Origin: JBBDWK01 sp040902885
GTDB lineage: Bacteria; Acidobacteriota; Terriglobia; Bryobacterales; Bryobacteraceae
DNA length: 64,000 nucleotides
Assembly (NCBI GenBank): GCA_040902885.1
Contig: JBBDWK010000068.1
Location: forward strand, 41,068 to 105,067
Direction: 5' to 3'
Below, piece after piece: positions 12,103 through 20,432 of the stretch; position 1 is the first letter of the stretch, and every line of letters starts with the position of its first letter. A model generated the notes under the pieces. That model did no database searches. It was not told the origin of the DNA and worked only from the letters and a program-made list of their open reading frames with translations. A program made the translations under genes and the position numbers.

Positions 12103-13146
12103 TTAAGCGGACTGTTTCCCCATCGAGAGTGCGCGCTCGTTTTTCTGGTTATAGAGAATCTCATCGGCCCGCGCTACCAGGTGCTCGCAGGATTCTCCCG
12201 GCTGGTGGGCGGCTACACCCGCGGACGCGGCAACCAGAACCTTGATCTCCCGGAGGCGAAGCGGAATCAGATATTCGCCTCCGCACCGCTCCACCATCTG
12301 ACTGGCGCGCGCCTCTGCCTGTTCGAGAGGACAGCTCAGTATGGCGAGAAACTCGTCGCCGCCCCATCGGCAGACCACATCGCGGGCGGCCAGTTGGGTC
12401 TGCAGCGATTTGGCGAAGATTCGGAGAACTTCATCGCCGCAGAGGTGTCCCCATTTGTCGTTGACTTTCTTGAAGTAGTCCAGGTCGATCACCACGATTG
12501 AGAAGGGATCTCCGTCCGCTATGCGCTGCGCCAGCAGGCGCTCGCCTTCCCGCCGGTTGGGGATATTGGTAAGAGCATCGGTGGCGGCCAACTCCTCCAC
12601 CTGCCGCAGACGCGCTTGAAGGCCTCGCAGTTCCGCCTCCATCCGGCTGACGGCCGCGCGGTTCTCCGATTGAACCGTCTGCGCCGAGTCTCGCATGGCG
12701 CCCACTTCCACGCGAAGACCCTGGCGAATCTGATGCAAGTCGTCGCAGCGAGAGAGATCTTCGAGCTTCTTGGCAAAGTTCTGGAACTGAAGCCCGCACG
12801 CGTTGGCGTTGGCATTCATCTCTCCCGCCGCCTTTGCCAACAGGACAAGAATCTCTCGAAAATCCTCCTCTCTTCGGCTCAGATGTCCTGCCGACTCTTC
12901 GCTGTACCGCTTCAACTCGGTGGAAAGGGCCAGCGAAGCCCCGTAGAGATCGGCGGGCGACGGCTGCTCGGGAATCCCGGTCCGAAGGTTTTGCAACCGG
13001 TTCTGGTGCCGCGACCACAGCTCCCGATGTACCGGAAGGGCGTGTTCCTCAGTATCGCGGAGGGCTGCGATGAAACATTCGAGAGCCGCGCGAAACAGGT
13101 CGTTGTACCTGCCGATTTCATCCAAGGACTTCTTGAGCGAAATCAT
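12103..13146 (-). CDS. diguanylate cyclase (GGDEF domain)
   Basis: Produces cyclic di-GMP from GTP. The 347 residues comprise an N-terminal helical region (about 1-175), rich in Arg/Glu and likely coiled coil, and a C-terminal GGDEF domain. The active-site loop is intact: RWGGDEFLAIL. Upstream landmarks are ATDALTNIPNRREGERLL and DLDYFKKVNDKWGHLCGDEVL. No membrane segment or classical sensor domain is visible, so it is probably a cytosolic enzyme controlled through the helical part. The gene is convergent with gapA, leaving 16 bases between them. Confidence 0.93.
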   Translation of the reverse strand: MISLKKSLDEIGRYNDLFRAALECFIAALRDTEEHALPVHRELWSRHQNRLQNLRTGIPEQPSPADLYGASLALSTELKRYSEESAGHLSRREEDFREILVLLAKAAGEMNANANACGLQFQNFAKKLEDLSRCDDLHQIRQGLRVEVGAMRDSAQTVQSENRAAVSRMEAELRGLQARLRQVEELAATDALTNIPNRREGERLLAQRIADGDPFSIVVIDLDYFKKVNDKWGHLCGDEVLRIFAKSLQTQLAARDVVCRWGGDEFLAILSCPLEQAEARASQMVERCGGEYLIPLRLREIKVLVAASAGVAAHQPGESCEHLVARADEILYNQKNERALSMGKQSA

Positions 13147-13210
13147 TCAAAGAGGAGATCGGAGGAACCGGGGCGATACTTTAATCCCGATTTTGGAAGT
13201 CTGCGGTGTG

Positions 13211-13216
13211 TAAAAT
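13211..13216 (+). promoter_or_regulatory. -10-like box of the propeller/DUF3604 gene
   Basis: TAAAAT lies 8 bases before the ATG of the secreted propeller protein. Transcription would then begin at or within a few bases of the start codon, and no Shine-Dalgarno is seen. No convincing -35 hexamer lies 17 bases upstream, so the call is weak on its own. Confidence 0.35.
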
Positions 13217-13224
13217 AGTACCCC

Positions 13225-16041
13225 ATGAAGCGAACCCTCGGGTTTCTCATCCTCCTTTGCGTTGCCGCCGTTCTCGCGTTACGGCATACGAGCGGGTGGC
13301 AGGTTTCGACGCCCGCACAGGCCGCGCGGCAAACCGTATTGATCACGATGGGGCTCGGCGCCAAGTCGGTCGAGCCGTGGGATGGAACCGCGCGCGTCAC
13401 CGGGGGCACGCTCACACTGACCGAGGGCCGGCATTTTTCGGCGGACGACGCCGTGACCGGACCGGGCGCGTGGAAGTGCGTCACGCGGCGTGACGAAGTA
13501 GCGCCCTTCGCCGACATCCATTACACGGAGATGCGTCCCGGCTCGCGGCCGGACGTGCTGTTCCAGCCGGTGGGCGTCTTCCTTACCGTGGACAACGCGG
13601 CATCGGCCCGCGTTTCGATAACGACAAAACAGGGCAGTTTTGATTTTTCCGCAACGGAGATCTCCGGGGAGCCGAAGGTTTTCCTGAATGGCCGCGCCGC
13701 CGCCTCGCTCGCGCCCGCTGCCCAGGCGCTCAGCAGTGTGCAATACGAGGACGACGAGCCCTCCATCGCGGCGGGTCCCAACGGAGGACTTGCCGTTGCT
13801 TGGGTTGCCTACCGCGAGCGCGCCGACCGCGTTCTGTTACGCACGCTTTCGAGCGGCTCTTGGTCCGCGCCGGAAGAGGTCACGGCGAAACCGGGCGACA
13901 TCTTCCGCACGTCCGTGACGGGAACGCTTACGGGGTCCGGCGCGGGCGACTTTTGGGTGTTCTGGAGCGAGCGCGAGGGCGAGCGCTGGCACATCTGGGG
14001 ACGGCGGAAGAAGGGCGGCGCGTGGCGGCAGCCCGTGCGCGTGAGCGGCGAGGGATCGAACACGTTCCACCGCGCGGCATCTTCGCCGGACGGGCGCGTT
14101 GCCGTGGTCTGGCAGAGTTTTCGAGGCAGGCAGAGCGACATTTACGTGCGCACGCTGAATGGCGACGCCTGGGCGCCCGAGATCCGGATGAGCGAATCGC
14201 CGGCCAACGACTGGGAACCCGCCGTGGCGATGGCCGCGAACGGCGCCGTGCACGTGGCCTGGGACAGTTACGATAAGGGCAACTACGATATCTTCTTGCG
14301 CTCCGTTGAAGAAGGCAGACCCGGTCCGCTGCGCGCCGTGACGTCCTCGCCTAACTTCCAGGCGCACGCTTCGGTCGCGGTGGACGCCGCGAACCGGCCT
14401 TGGGTGGCCTGGAATGAGAGCGGCGTGAACTGGGGCAAGGATCAGGGCTTCCTCATCACCGTGCCTCTATCCGTGCCGCTGCACCAGGAGCGCTGGATTC
14501 GCATGGCCGCCTGGAGCGGTTCGGGCTGGCAGGAGGTAAGCGCTAGGCCGGACGAGAAGTTCCCGGAGGCGATGCGCCGCAATGCCGAGCATCCGCAGAT
14601 CGCCTTTGACGGGCAGGGGACGCTCACCATGCTGTTCCGCCACTGGACGCGCAGGGTGTCGCGCTCCATTGGCAGCCCTCTTGTCTGGGAGAACTATCTT
14701 ACGCGGCTCGATGGAGACACGTGGGCTGCGCCGCAACCGCTTCCGCACAGCGGCGGCTCCATAGAGAAACATCCGGGCATCGCGCACTCCACCACGGGCG
14801 AGCTGTGGGCCGCCTGGATGACCGACAACCGGCCCTTCGCCACCATGGTGCCGGAGAACGCCGAAATCTATACCGCCCGGCTGGGCGCGCCGCGCGCATC
14901 GAAGCCGGCCGCGCTGCAGGCGCTCGTGGAGCCATTCGTCGAAGAGATCCCGGTTCACGCACGAGAGGCCGACGACGTCAAAGCGATTCGCAATTACAGC
15001 ATCGCCAACGCCGGCAAGCAGTACAAGATCTATCGCGGCGACATGCACCGCCACACCGACGTTTCGCAGGACTTCAAGTACGATGGCTCATTGATTGAGG
15101 TCTACCGCTACGGCTTCGATGCCGCGGGGTTCGACTATATCGCTCCCACCGACCACCAGACCGGCTTCGATCAGGAGTTCACCTGGTGGCAGAACCAGAA
15201 GCTGGTCGACCTTTTCCTGGTTTCCGGCTCTTTCACGCCCCTGTTCGCTTACGAGCGCAGCCTTCGCTTCCCCAATGGCCACCGGAATATCGTCTTCGCG
15301 CAACGGGGAGTGCGCACCTTTCCTGTGCCTCCCGAAGAGCGCGACGGCAAGGAAGGCGCGGCGAAGCTCTTCGCACACCTGCGCGAGAATCGCGGCATTT
15401 CCATGCCTCATTCTTCCGCAACCGCGCAGGGAACCAACTGGCGCGACAACGATCCGGAGGTGGAGCCGCTGATGGAGATCTACCAGGGCTACCGAACCAG
15501 CTACGAATACGAGGGAGCGCCGCGCGCCGCCTCCACGCTCAACCAGCACGCCCAGAAGAGCGGCTGGGAACCTTCCGGGTTCTGGTGGAACGCGCTCGAG
15601 AAGGGATACAAGATCGGCGTGCAGTCCAGCTCCGACCACTGGTCGACGCACATCTCCTACGCCTGCCTGATCACGGAGAACTTCACACGGGAAGGTTTGA
15701 TGGACGCCATCCGCAAGCGCCACGCCTACGCGGCTACGGACAATATTGTTCTCGATTTCCGCGCGCGCTCTGGCGAGCAGACGTACATCATGGGCGATGT
15801 CTTCACGGCGCAACAACCGCCCCGGTTGAGCGTGCGCGCCATTGGCACCGGAACCATCAAGCAGATTGACATCGTCAAGAACCGGAAGTTCGTCTATACG
15901 GTGCGGCCGGGTGCGAAAGAGGTCTCCTTCGAATTTACGGATAAGGAGATCGGACCCGGAGAGAGTTATTACTATGTGCGCGTGCTTCAGGAGGACGGTC
16001 AGTTGGCGTGGGGCTCGCCGGTGTGGGTGAAGAAGGAGTAG
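13225..16041 (+). CDS. secreted beta-propeller protein with DUF3604/PHP-like domain
   Basis: Large exported protein of 938 residues. Residues 1-33 are a signal peptide (FLILLCVAAVLAL core). Residues about 150-560 contain repeated strands resembling sialidase-type or Asp-box propeller blades (SPDGRVAVVWQSF, GAVHVAWDSYDKGNYDIFLR). Residues about 590-930 form a DUF3604-type domain with metal ligands typical of a PHP-like hydrolase: YRGDMHRHTDVSQD, APTDHQTG, ISMPHSSA and SSSDHWSTH. The role is unknown; a metal-dependent phosphoesterase or hydrolase acting outside the cytoplasm is plausible. It is a single-gene unit, followed by a GC-rich hairpin. Confidence 0.85.
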   Translation: MKRTLGFLILLCVAAVLALRHTSGWQVSTPAQAARQTVLITMGLGAKSVEPWDGTARVTGGTLTLTEGRHFSADDAVTGPGAWKCVTRRDEVAPFADIHYTEMRPGSRPDVLFQPVGVFLTVDNAASARVSITTKQGSFDFSATEISGEPKVFLNGRAAASLAPAAQALSSVQYEDDEPSIAAGPNGGLAVAWVAYRERADRVLLRTLSSGSWSAPEEVTAKPGDIFRTSVTGTLTGSGAGDFWVFWSEREGERWHIWGRRKKGGAWRQPVRVSGEGSNTFHRAASSPDGRVAVVWQSFRGRQSDIYVRTLNGDAWAPEIRMSESPANDWEPAVAMAANGAVHVAWDSYDKGNYDIFLRSVEEGRPGPLRAVTSSPNFQAHASVAVDAANRPWVAWNESGVNWGKDQGFLITVPLSVPLHQERWIRMAAWSGSGWQEVSARPDEKFPEAMRRNAEHPQIAFDGQGTLTMLFRHWTRRVSRSIGSPLVWENYLTRLDGDTWAAPQPLPHSGGSIEKHPGIAHSTTGELWAAWMTDNRPFATMVPENAEIYTARLGAPRASKPAALQALVEPFVEEIPVHAREADDVKAIRNYSIANAGKQYKIYRGDMHRHTDVSQDFKYDGSLIEVYRYGFDAAGFDYIAPTDHQTGFDQEFTWWQNQKLVDLFLVSGSFTPLFAYERSLRFPNGHRNIVFAQRGVRTFPVPPEERDGKEGAAKLFAHLRENRGISMPHSSATAQGTNWRDNDPEVEPLMEIYQGYRTSYEYEGAPRAASTLNQHAQKSGWEPSGFWWNALEKGYKIGVQSSSDHWSTHISYACLITENFTREGLMDAIRKRHAYAATDNIVLDFRARSGEQTYIMGDVFTAQQPPRLSVRAIGTGTIKQIDIVKNRKFVYTVRPGAKEVSFEFTDKEIGPGESYYYVRVLQEDGQLAWGSPVWVKKE

Positions 16042-16043
16042 GA

Positions 16044-16059
16044 GGGGCCGGGCGGCCCC
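16044..16059 (+). terminator. GC-rich hairpin after the DUF3604 gene
   Basis: Perfect six-base-pair stem GGGGCC / GGCCCC with a GGGC loop, starting 3 bases after the stop codon. No T-tract follows, so it may only stabilise the 3' end or be factor-dependent. Confidence 0.4.
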
Positions 16060-16157
16060 GACCTGGCTCGAGTCGAGCGGCGAACATCTGCGGGTCGAGA
16101 GCATCATACGGCGGTGTGGCCCTGATTCCCAGGCATCAGTAGCGATAGACTGGAGAG

Positions 16158-16340
16158 ATGGCGAAGGTTGTTGACCCACGACATCTGCCCGACGCGCGAG
16201 TCTTCATCCCGGGGCTCAAGCCCCCGGTTCGGGAGTTCTCCCCCGTTGATGACGGCGATCCGTCCGAAGTCGACGCTTTCAATCGAATGATCAGGGAACT
16301 TCGTAATCAGAGCCCAGCGGTCCGCCCCGACGTGAGATGA
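16158..16340 (+). CDS. putative antitoxin of a PIN-toxin pair
   Basis: A 60-residue protein, rich in Pro, Asp and Arg, ending with the ATGA overlap that starts the downstream PIN toxin. It has no DNA-binding motif I recognise. The C-terminal part (VDAFNRMIRELRNQ) could be the toxin-wrapping helix. The antitoxin call rests on size and coupling to the toxin gene only. Confidence 0.6.
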   Translation: MAKVVDPRHLPDARVFIPGLKPPVREFSPVDDGDPSEVDAFNRMIRELRNQSPAVRPDVR

Positions 16341-16738
16341 GCGTCCTGCTTGTCGACACGAATGTGGTTTCGATCCTATTCAATCGGCGGCATTCGCTAC
16401 GGCAAGCTTGCATCGATGCTGTCGCCGGGCATCAGTTGGTGATTTCGTTCATGACGCGGGCTGAGCTGTTGCTGTGGCCGACCGCCAACAATTGGGGAGA
16501 AGCGCGGCGCGCCGCTCTCGAACAGCATACGGCGTTGTACCTCACGCTGTACCCGGATGAGCGCACCTGCGCGATCTGGGCGACGGTGGTGGATCGATGC
16601 CGCCGCGCCGGACAGCCAATTCAGACGGCAGACGCCTGGATCGCTTCAGCGGCCCGTCAGTGGGGCTGCCCGCTAGTAACAACGGATTTCGGAGACTACG
16701 CGGCCGTAGACGATCTTGACGTAGTGCCGATTCGATAA
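16337..16738 (+). CDS. vapC: PIN-domain ribonuclease toxin, VapC family
   Basis: 133-residue PIN nuclease. The acidic active-site set is present: Asp in LLVDTNVVS, Glu in FMTRAELLLW, Asp in TADAWIASAA and Asp in VTTDFGDYAAV. It is distinct from the VapC at 10.6 kb in sequence and partner, so these are two independent modules. Translation is coupled to the small upstream gene by an ATGA overlap. Confidence 0.87.
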   Translation: MSVLLVDTNVVSILFNRRHSLRQACIDAVAGHQLVISFMTRAELLLWPTANNWGEARRAALEQHTALYLTLYPDERTCAIWATVVDRCRRAGQPIQTADAWIASAARQWGCPLVTTDFGDYAAVDDLDVVPIR

Positions 16739-16916
16739 CCCGCACAGCAGAAAGCGCCGGCCATTCGGCGCGACGGGCGTCATACGGCTATGTGGCTTCC
16801 GAACTTCCTCGGAATCAGCGGTTGTCCGACATCGCCAGAAAAGACCAGAGCGAAAAGATTCGGCTACTCTGAATTCAGTGATAGACCGGCTCGGCATTCG
16901 CTGGCTTCTCTGGTCA

Positions 16917-17822
16917 ATGACACAGCCGAAGACGTTCTATGTTCTCGGTGCCGGGGCCTCTGCCGGTCTGGTTCCGTTTACTGCTGATACACGGCGCTTA
17001 ATCCGCGACTGGTACTTCGATTTAGGGATGTTTCCCGTCACTACCGCTCGGCGGTCATCACCGCTGCATGATCGGGTCGCTCGACACCCGAACAAAGGAG
17101 AATATGGACTCCCCGACTTGTTCTTAGATGATATCCCTGGTTCAACGCTCGAACTGCTGGCCCAAAAGGTGTGGTCTCCGCCGTTTGAAGCCAAGGCCCC
17201 GTCTCAGTACGCGGTCCTCCGTAGATGTGAGCCGGGAGCGATTTTCAGCTTTAATCTGGACGGCCTTGCCGGATTCTACCTCCGCGACTTTCATCTTGTT
17301 TTCGAGCCGCATGGCAGCGTTGATCGCTTCTGGACCAGCGATCCAGAGTTTCACGAACGATTGGCGTGGTCGCTCGACGGATGGCTACCGCCGATCCGGC
17401 CTAAGATTCTGCCAGGGCCGGAACCGTCATTCATTACGAGTACGCGGGCTTATCTCGATGCACGCACTCACCTTCGAACCGCAACTGTGCTCATCATCCT
17501 GGGATATTCGTTCGGAATTTTTGGATGCCGCATGGATGATATCGAGTCATTTGAATATCTGATCGAGAATCAGTCAAGAGCACGATCACCGATTCTCGTC
17601 GTGTCACCTGATCCGGAGCCAACTGTGGCCCACATTGAGGCCCGACTGCGCTGCAACCGCGTCAGGCCGATTGTTATTTACTGGGATATCTTCTCAAACG
17701 TTCTGAATGCGCTAATGGGCGAATCCGGTCGGGTGTCGGACTGGCTGCCTGACTCGCAACTCGACCATCTACTCGCCTTATACGGGCGCGCGCTCGCCGG
17801 CGACGGGCGCCGATTTCGCTGA
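16917..17822 (+). CDS. SIR2-like protein (predicted NAD-binding)
   Basis: A 301-residue protein with SIR2-fold signatures. A Rossmann loop VLGAGASAG is at residues 9-17. FSFNLDGL (Asn113, Asp115) stands where SIR2 proteins have TxNYD. FEPHGSVD places the catalytic-type His at 132, and the strand ILGYSFG is at 195-200. No zinc-binding Cys quartet of classical deacetylases is seen. The pattern is closer to SIR2-like NADases found in anti-phage proteins than to CobB. A GTG at 16878 in the same frame is an alternative start; the ATG at 16917 places the GAG motif at the usual distance from the N-terminus. It has no obvious partner gene next to it. Function is inferred. Confidence 0.68.
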   Translation: MTQPKTFYVLGAGASAGLVPFTADTRRLIRDWYFDLGMFPVTTARRSSPLHDRVARHPNKGEYGLPDLFLDDIPGSTLELLAQKVWSPPFEAKAPSQYAVLRRCEPGAIFSFNLDGLAGFYLRDFHLVFEPHGSVDRFWTSDPEFHERLAWSLDGWLPPIRPKILPGPEPSFITSTRAYLDARTHLRTATVLIILGYSFGIFGCRMDDIESFEYLIENQSRARSPILVVSPDPEPTVAHIEARLRCNRVRPIVIYWDIFSNVLNALMGESGRVSDWLPDSQLDHLLALYGRALAGDGRRFR

Positions 17823-18002
17823 GGCAGGTTGCCATATTTGGTGGCATTGAGTTGGATACGACTGCGGTCGCTCCACGCGAGCGCGCCAAGCGGGCGATGG
17901 GTACTCTTTAACCCCGTAGTGTCGAGAGCCGGGCGCCCCGTGACGCCCATCACGGATTACCCGCCACATGGCGACTACACAGAAGCTATCGTGCCCCTAT
18001 CG

Positions 18003-18602
18003 CTACCGCAAGGCGTTCGAGGCTGCTTCGAGGTCGGCAATCTCCGCTCTCCGCTTGGCCACAGAGTCTCCAGTCAAAGCTCCCAGATCCACCATTCGCT
18101 GCTCAATCTGTAGCTGCCGCTGAGCCACCGCGATCTCCTCTTCGAGCAACGCTTTGACTTGTCCCCTCGCAGCAGAGCGATCGTCGGGTGACGAGGAAAG
18201 GAGTCGGCTCTTCCATTCGGCAAAGCTCCTACGTGTTGCCAGTAGATCGCGCCGCCGCTCGGCCACCGTACTGTCGTTAGACGCTCCCAGTTGGAACCGG
18301 CGCTCCTCCTCGTCCAACTGCTGTAAGGCAATCTGAATTTCTTCCTCGAACAGCGCCGCAACCCGCGAGACTGAAGCGTTATCACGCAGGGCAACAGCAC
18401 GTCGGGCCCTTGTCAATTCCCGGCGATGCAGGGTCACATCTGCGGCCGTTGATGCGCCGAGTTGGAAGCGCCGCTCCTCGGCTCGAAGCCGTTCAGCTGC
18501 CTCATCGGCCGTTCTGGCCAGTGGATCATTGGGCACTTGGCTCAAGAACAACAACATCGTCGTGACAGCAATCGAAGTCATGGTCAAATGCCTCGCCTTC
18601 AA
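18003..18602 (-). CDS. small secreted protein with three TolC-like helical repeats
   Basis: 199 residues with an N-terminal hydrophobic signal (about 8-21). The rest is highly charged and helical, with three copies of one motif: ERRFQLGAS near 43-51, ERRFQLGAS near 101-109 and EQRMVDLGA near 167-175. Each copy is followed by a V-x-x-RR-x-x-L/I stretch. The motif strongly resembles the helix turn of TolC-type outer-membrane efflux proteins (RYxLGxxxxxDVxxxxxxLxxA). It is far too short to be TolC and lacks the beta-barrel segments. Function is unknown; perhaps a periplasmic coiled-coil adaptor. Confidence 0.75.
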   Translation of the reverse strand: MKARHLTMTSIAVTTMLLFLSQVPNDPLARTADEAAERLRAEERRFQLGASTAADVTLHRRELTRARRAVALRDNASVSRVAALFEEEIQIALQQLDEEERRFQLGASNDSTVAERRRDLLATRRSFAEWKSRLLSSSPDDRSAARGQVKALLEEEIAVAQRQLQIEQRMVDLGALTGDSVAKRRAEIADLEAASNALR

Positions 18603-18782
18603 CTAAGCGATACCATTCCAGGTCAACTGCGCGCAAGGGGCCACCCCAAGACCGATCCAGCAACGAGTGATTTCTCACGATCAACGCCGGAGGGTTTACA
18701 AATCCATGTTGACGGTTTGTCGGCATCCCGGACTTGGGCGAGGAAGCTGGTCTGGCCTTAAGTTAACGCGCCTGGCGCGGCC

Positions 18783-20390
18783 CTACCTCGCGCGAAACCG
18801 GCGCCAGTTTTCCTGAAACGCGGATGGAACGTACTCCATCACGGCCCCTTGTGCCCGCAGCTTCTTGGTCAGCGCCGCCGTGTCGATATCCTGCACGGGG
18901 CGGTTCCCTTCGATCGCCATCTTCGCCGCAACTCCCGCCGCATGTCCGAGGATCATATACTGGGGCTCCATGCGCACGGAGGAATATGCGACGTGGCTGG
19001 CCGAAAAGCAGACCGGCACCAGCAGGTTCTGGGCTTCATCGCGCTTCGGCGTCATGATGCGGTATGGGATCTGGTACGGCGTAACCGCGACCTGCATATC
19101 GCCTTCGTTCACCACGAAGCCATCCCGCGTGGGTACGCGCTGAATATTGTGAGAGTCGCTGTTGTAAGAGCCCATGCCGATCGGGTCGGGTTTCGTCAAT
19201 TCCGTTTGCAGATCCTTTTGGGTCATCACGAAGCTGCCCACCATGCGGCGCGCCTCGCGGACGTAGAGCTGGTGCGGCCAGTGATTCGTATCGGCGAATT
19301 CGTCTTTCGCGAGTCCCCACCGGTTGACCTCTTCTTGCAGGTCCGGCGGCACCTGCGGATCGTTCGCCAGGAAGTAGAAAAACCCGGCAATGTAATCGAC
19401 GTGCGCCTGCCAGATCTCGTCCCGCTTCCGGTAATCGGCTTCGGGATACTCCCAGCTTCCGCCGATGTAGTCGGTGGAGAAAGCCCCGTTGTTGTTCACA
19501 TCCAGCTTGTTGTTGGGAATGGGGTCGGGCTTCATCACCTGATTGATCCGCGGCGCGCGGCCCGCCTCCGCGGCCATCGCCTTCAGCATCCTCGCGAGCA
19601 GTTCGTATCGCGCGGGCGAATAGCTCGCCGGCTTCGGGAACGGAACCTGATTAGCTTTGTCGCTGGAAAAGCACAGGCGAAAGTTGTACGCCTGTACCTT
19701 CTTGTCCGCGGCTCCCGGCGCCCCGCGCTCACCGCCGTACACTTCCGGCAGCAGTTTGCCATCGGCGCCGAATGGGGAGATTTTCACTGTGAACTGGTGC
19801 TTGGGAGTATCGCCGCGCACGCCGGCGAGGGACTCGCCATATTGCGGCATGCCTTCGCGTCCCCACGTATACGAGACACCGGCCTGGGCCATCAGATCGC
19901 CTTCATAGCTGGAATCGGAAAAGACCTTCGCTTCGAACGACTGGCCGTTCTCCATGAAGATCTCGATCACGCGCGCGCCCTCTTTTCTGACGCCGGTCTT
20001 CTCGCGAAGGCGGTGATTGTAGAGAACGGTGACCCCCGCCTCCCTGGCCATCTCGCGGAATATGTTCTCCGCCACGTGCGGCTCGAAATTCCAGGACGCT
20101 TCCTGTCCGAACTGCGACATCCTGTAGTGCCGGCCGGCGCGGAAGAAGAATTCGAGTGAATAGCCCCCGATCACTTCCTTTCTGCCGTAGTCGGTCCAGC
20201 CCAGGCCTCCCGACATCATGCCGCCCAGATGGCTGCGCGGCTCGAGCAAGGCCACCTTCAGCCCTTCGCGCGCCGCGCTTACCGCGGTAAGGACGCCGCC
20301 GGCCGTCCCTCCGTATACCACCACGTCGAATTTTTCGCCGCCCGTCAAAGATGCGGCCAGAACAAGACCTGCCAGTAATGTCTTTTGCAT
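18783..20390 (-). CDS. secreted FAD-dependent oxidoreductase
   Basis: 535-residue flavoprotein of the FAD_oxidored type (PF12831-like). A short signal peptide (MQKTLLAGLVLAASLTGG) is followed immediately by the dinucleotide-binding motif VVVYGGTAGGVLTAVSAAREG and a Glu at the strand end (LLEP). LGGMMSGGLGWTDYG follows. The C-terminal HAAGVAAKMAIEG segment closes the FAD site. Related proteins in Acidobacteriota and Planctomycetota are often linked to polysaccharide or sugar oxidation; the substrate is not known here. It lies just upstream of the mnmE end with a 42-base gap on the same strand but is probably its own transcript. Confidence 0.88.
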   Translation of the reverse strand: MQKTLLAGLVLAASLTGGEKFDVVVYGGTAGGVLTAVSAAREGLKVALLEPRSHLGGMMSGGLGWTDYGRKEVIGGYSLEFFFRAGRHYRMSQFGQEASWNFEPHVAENIFREMAREAGVTVLYNHRLREKTGVRKEGARVIEIFMENGQSFEAKVFSDSSYEGDLMAQAGVSYTWGREGMPQYGESLAGVRGDTPKHQFTVKISPFGADGKLLPEVYGGERGAPGAADKKVQAYNFRLCFSSDKANQVPFPKPASYSPARYELLARMLKAMAAEAGRAPRINQVMKPDPIPNNKLDVNNNGAFSTDYIGGSWEYPEADYRKRDEIWQAHVDYIAGFFYFLANDPQVPPDLQEEVNRWGLAKDEFADTNHWPHQLYVREARRMVGSFVMTQKDLQTELTKPDPIGMGSYNSDSHNIQRVPTRDGFVVNEGDMQVAVTPYQIPYRIMTPKRDEAQNLLVPVCFSASHVAYSSVRMEPQYMILGHAAGVAAKMAIEGNRPVQDIDTAALTKKLRAQGAVMEYVPSAFQENWRRFRAR

Positions 20391-20432
20391 TCGGAAGCTC
20401 GCTCAATTCTATATAACAGATGAACGAGGATT

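Noticed and set aside
17829..18113. 94-codon plus-strand frame between the SIR2-like gene and the repeat protein gene
   Set aside because: No family features, and half of it is antisense to the clear secreted repeat protein.
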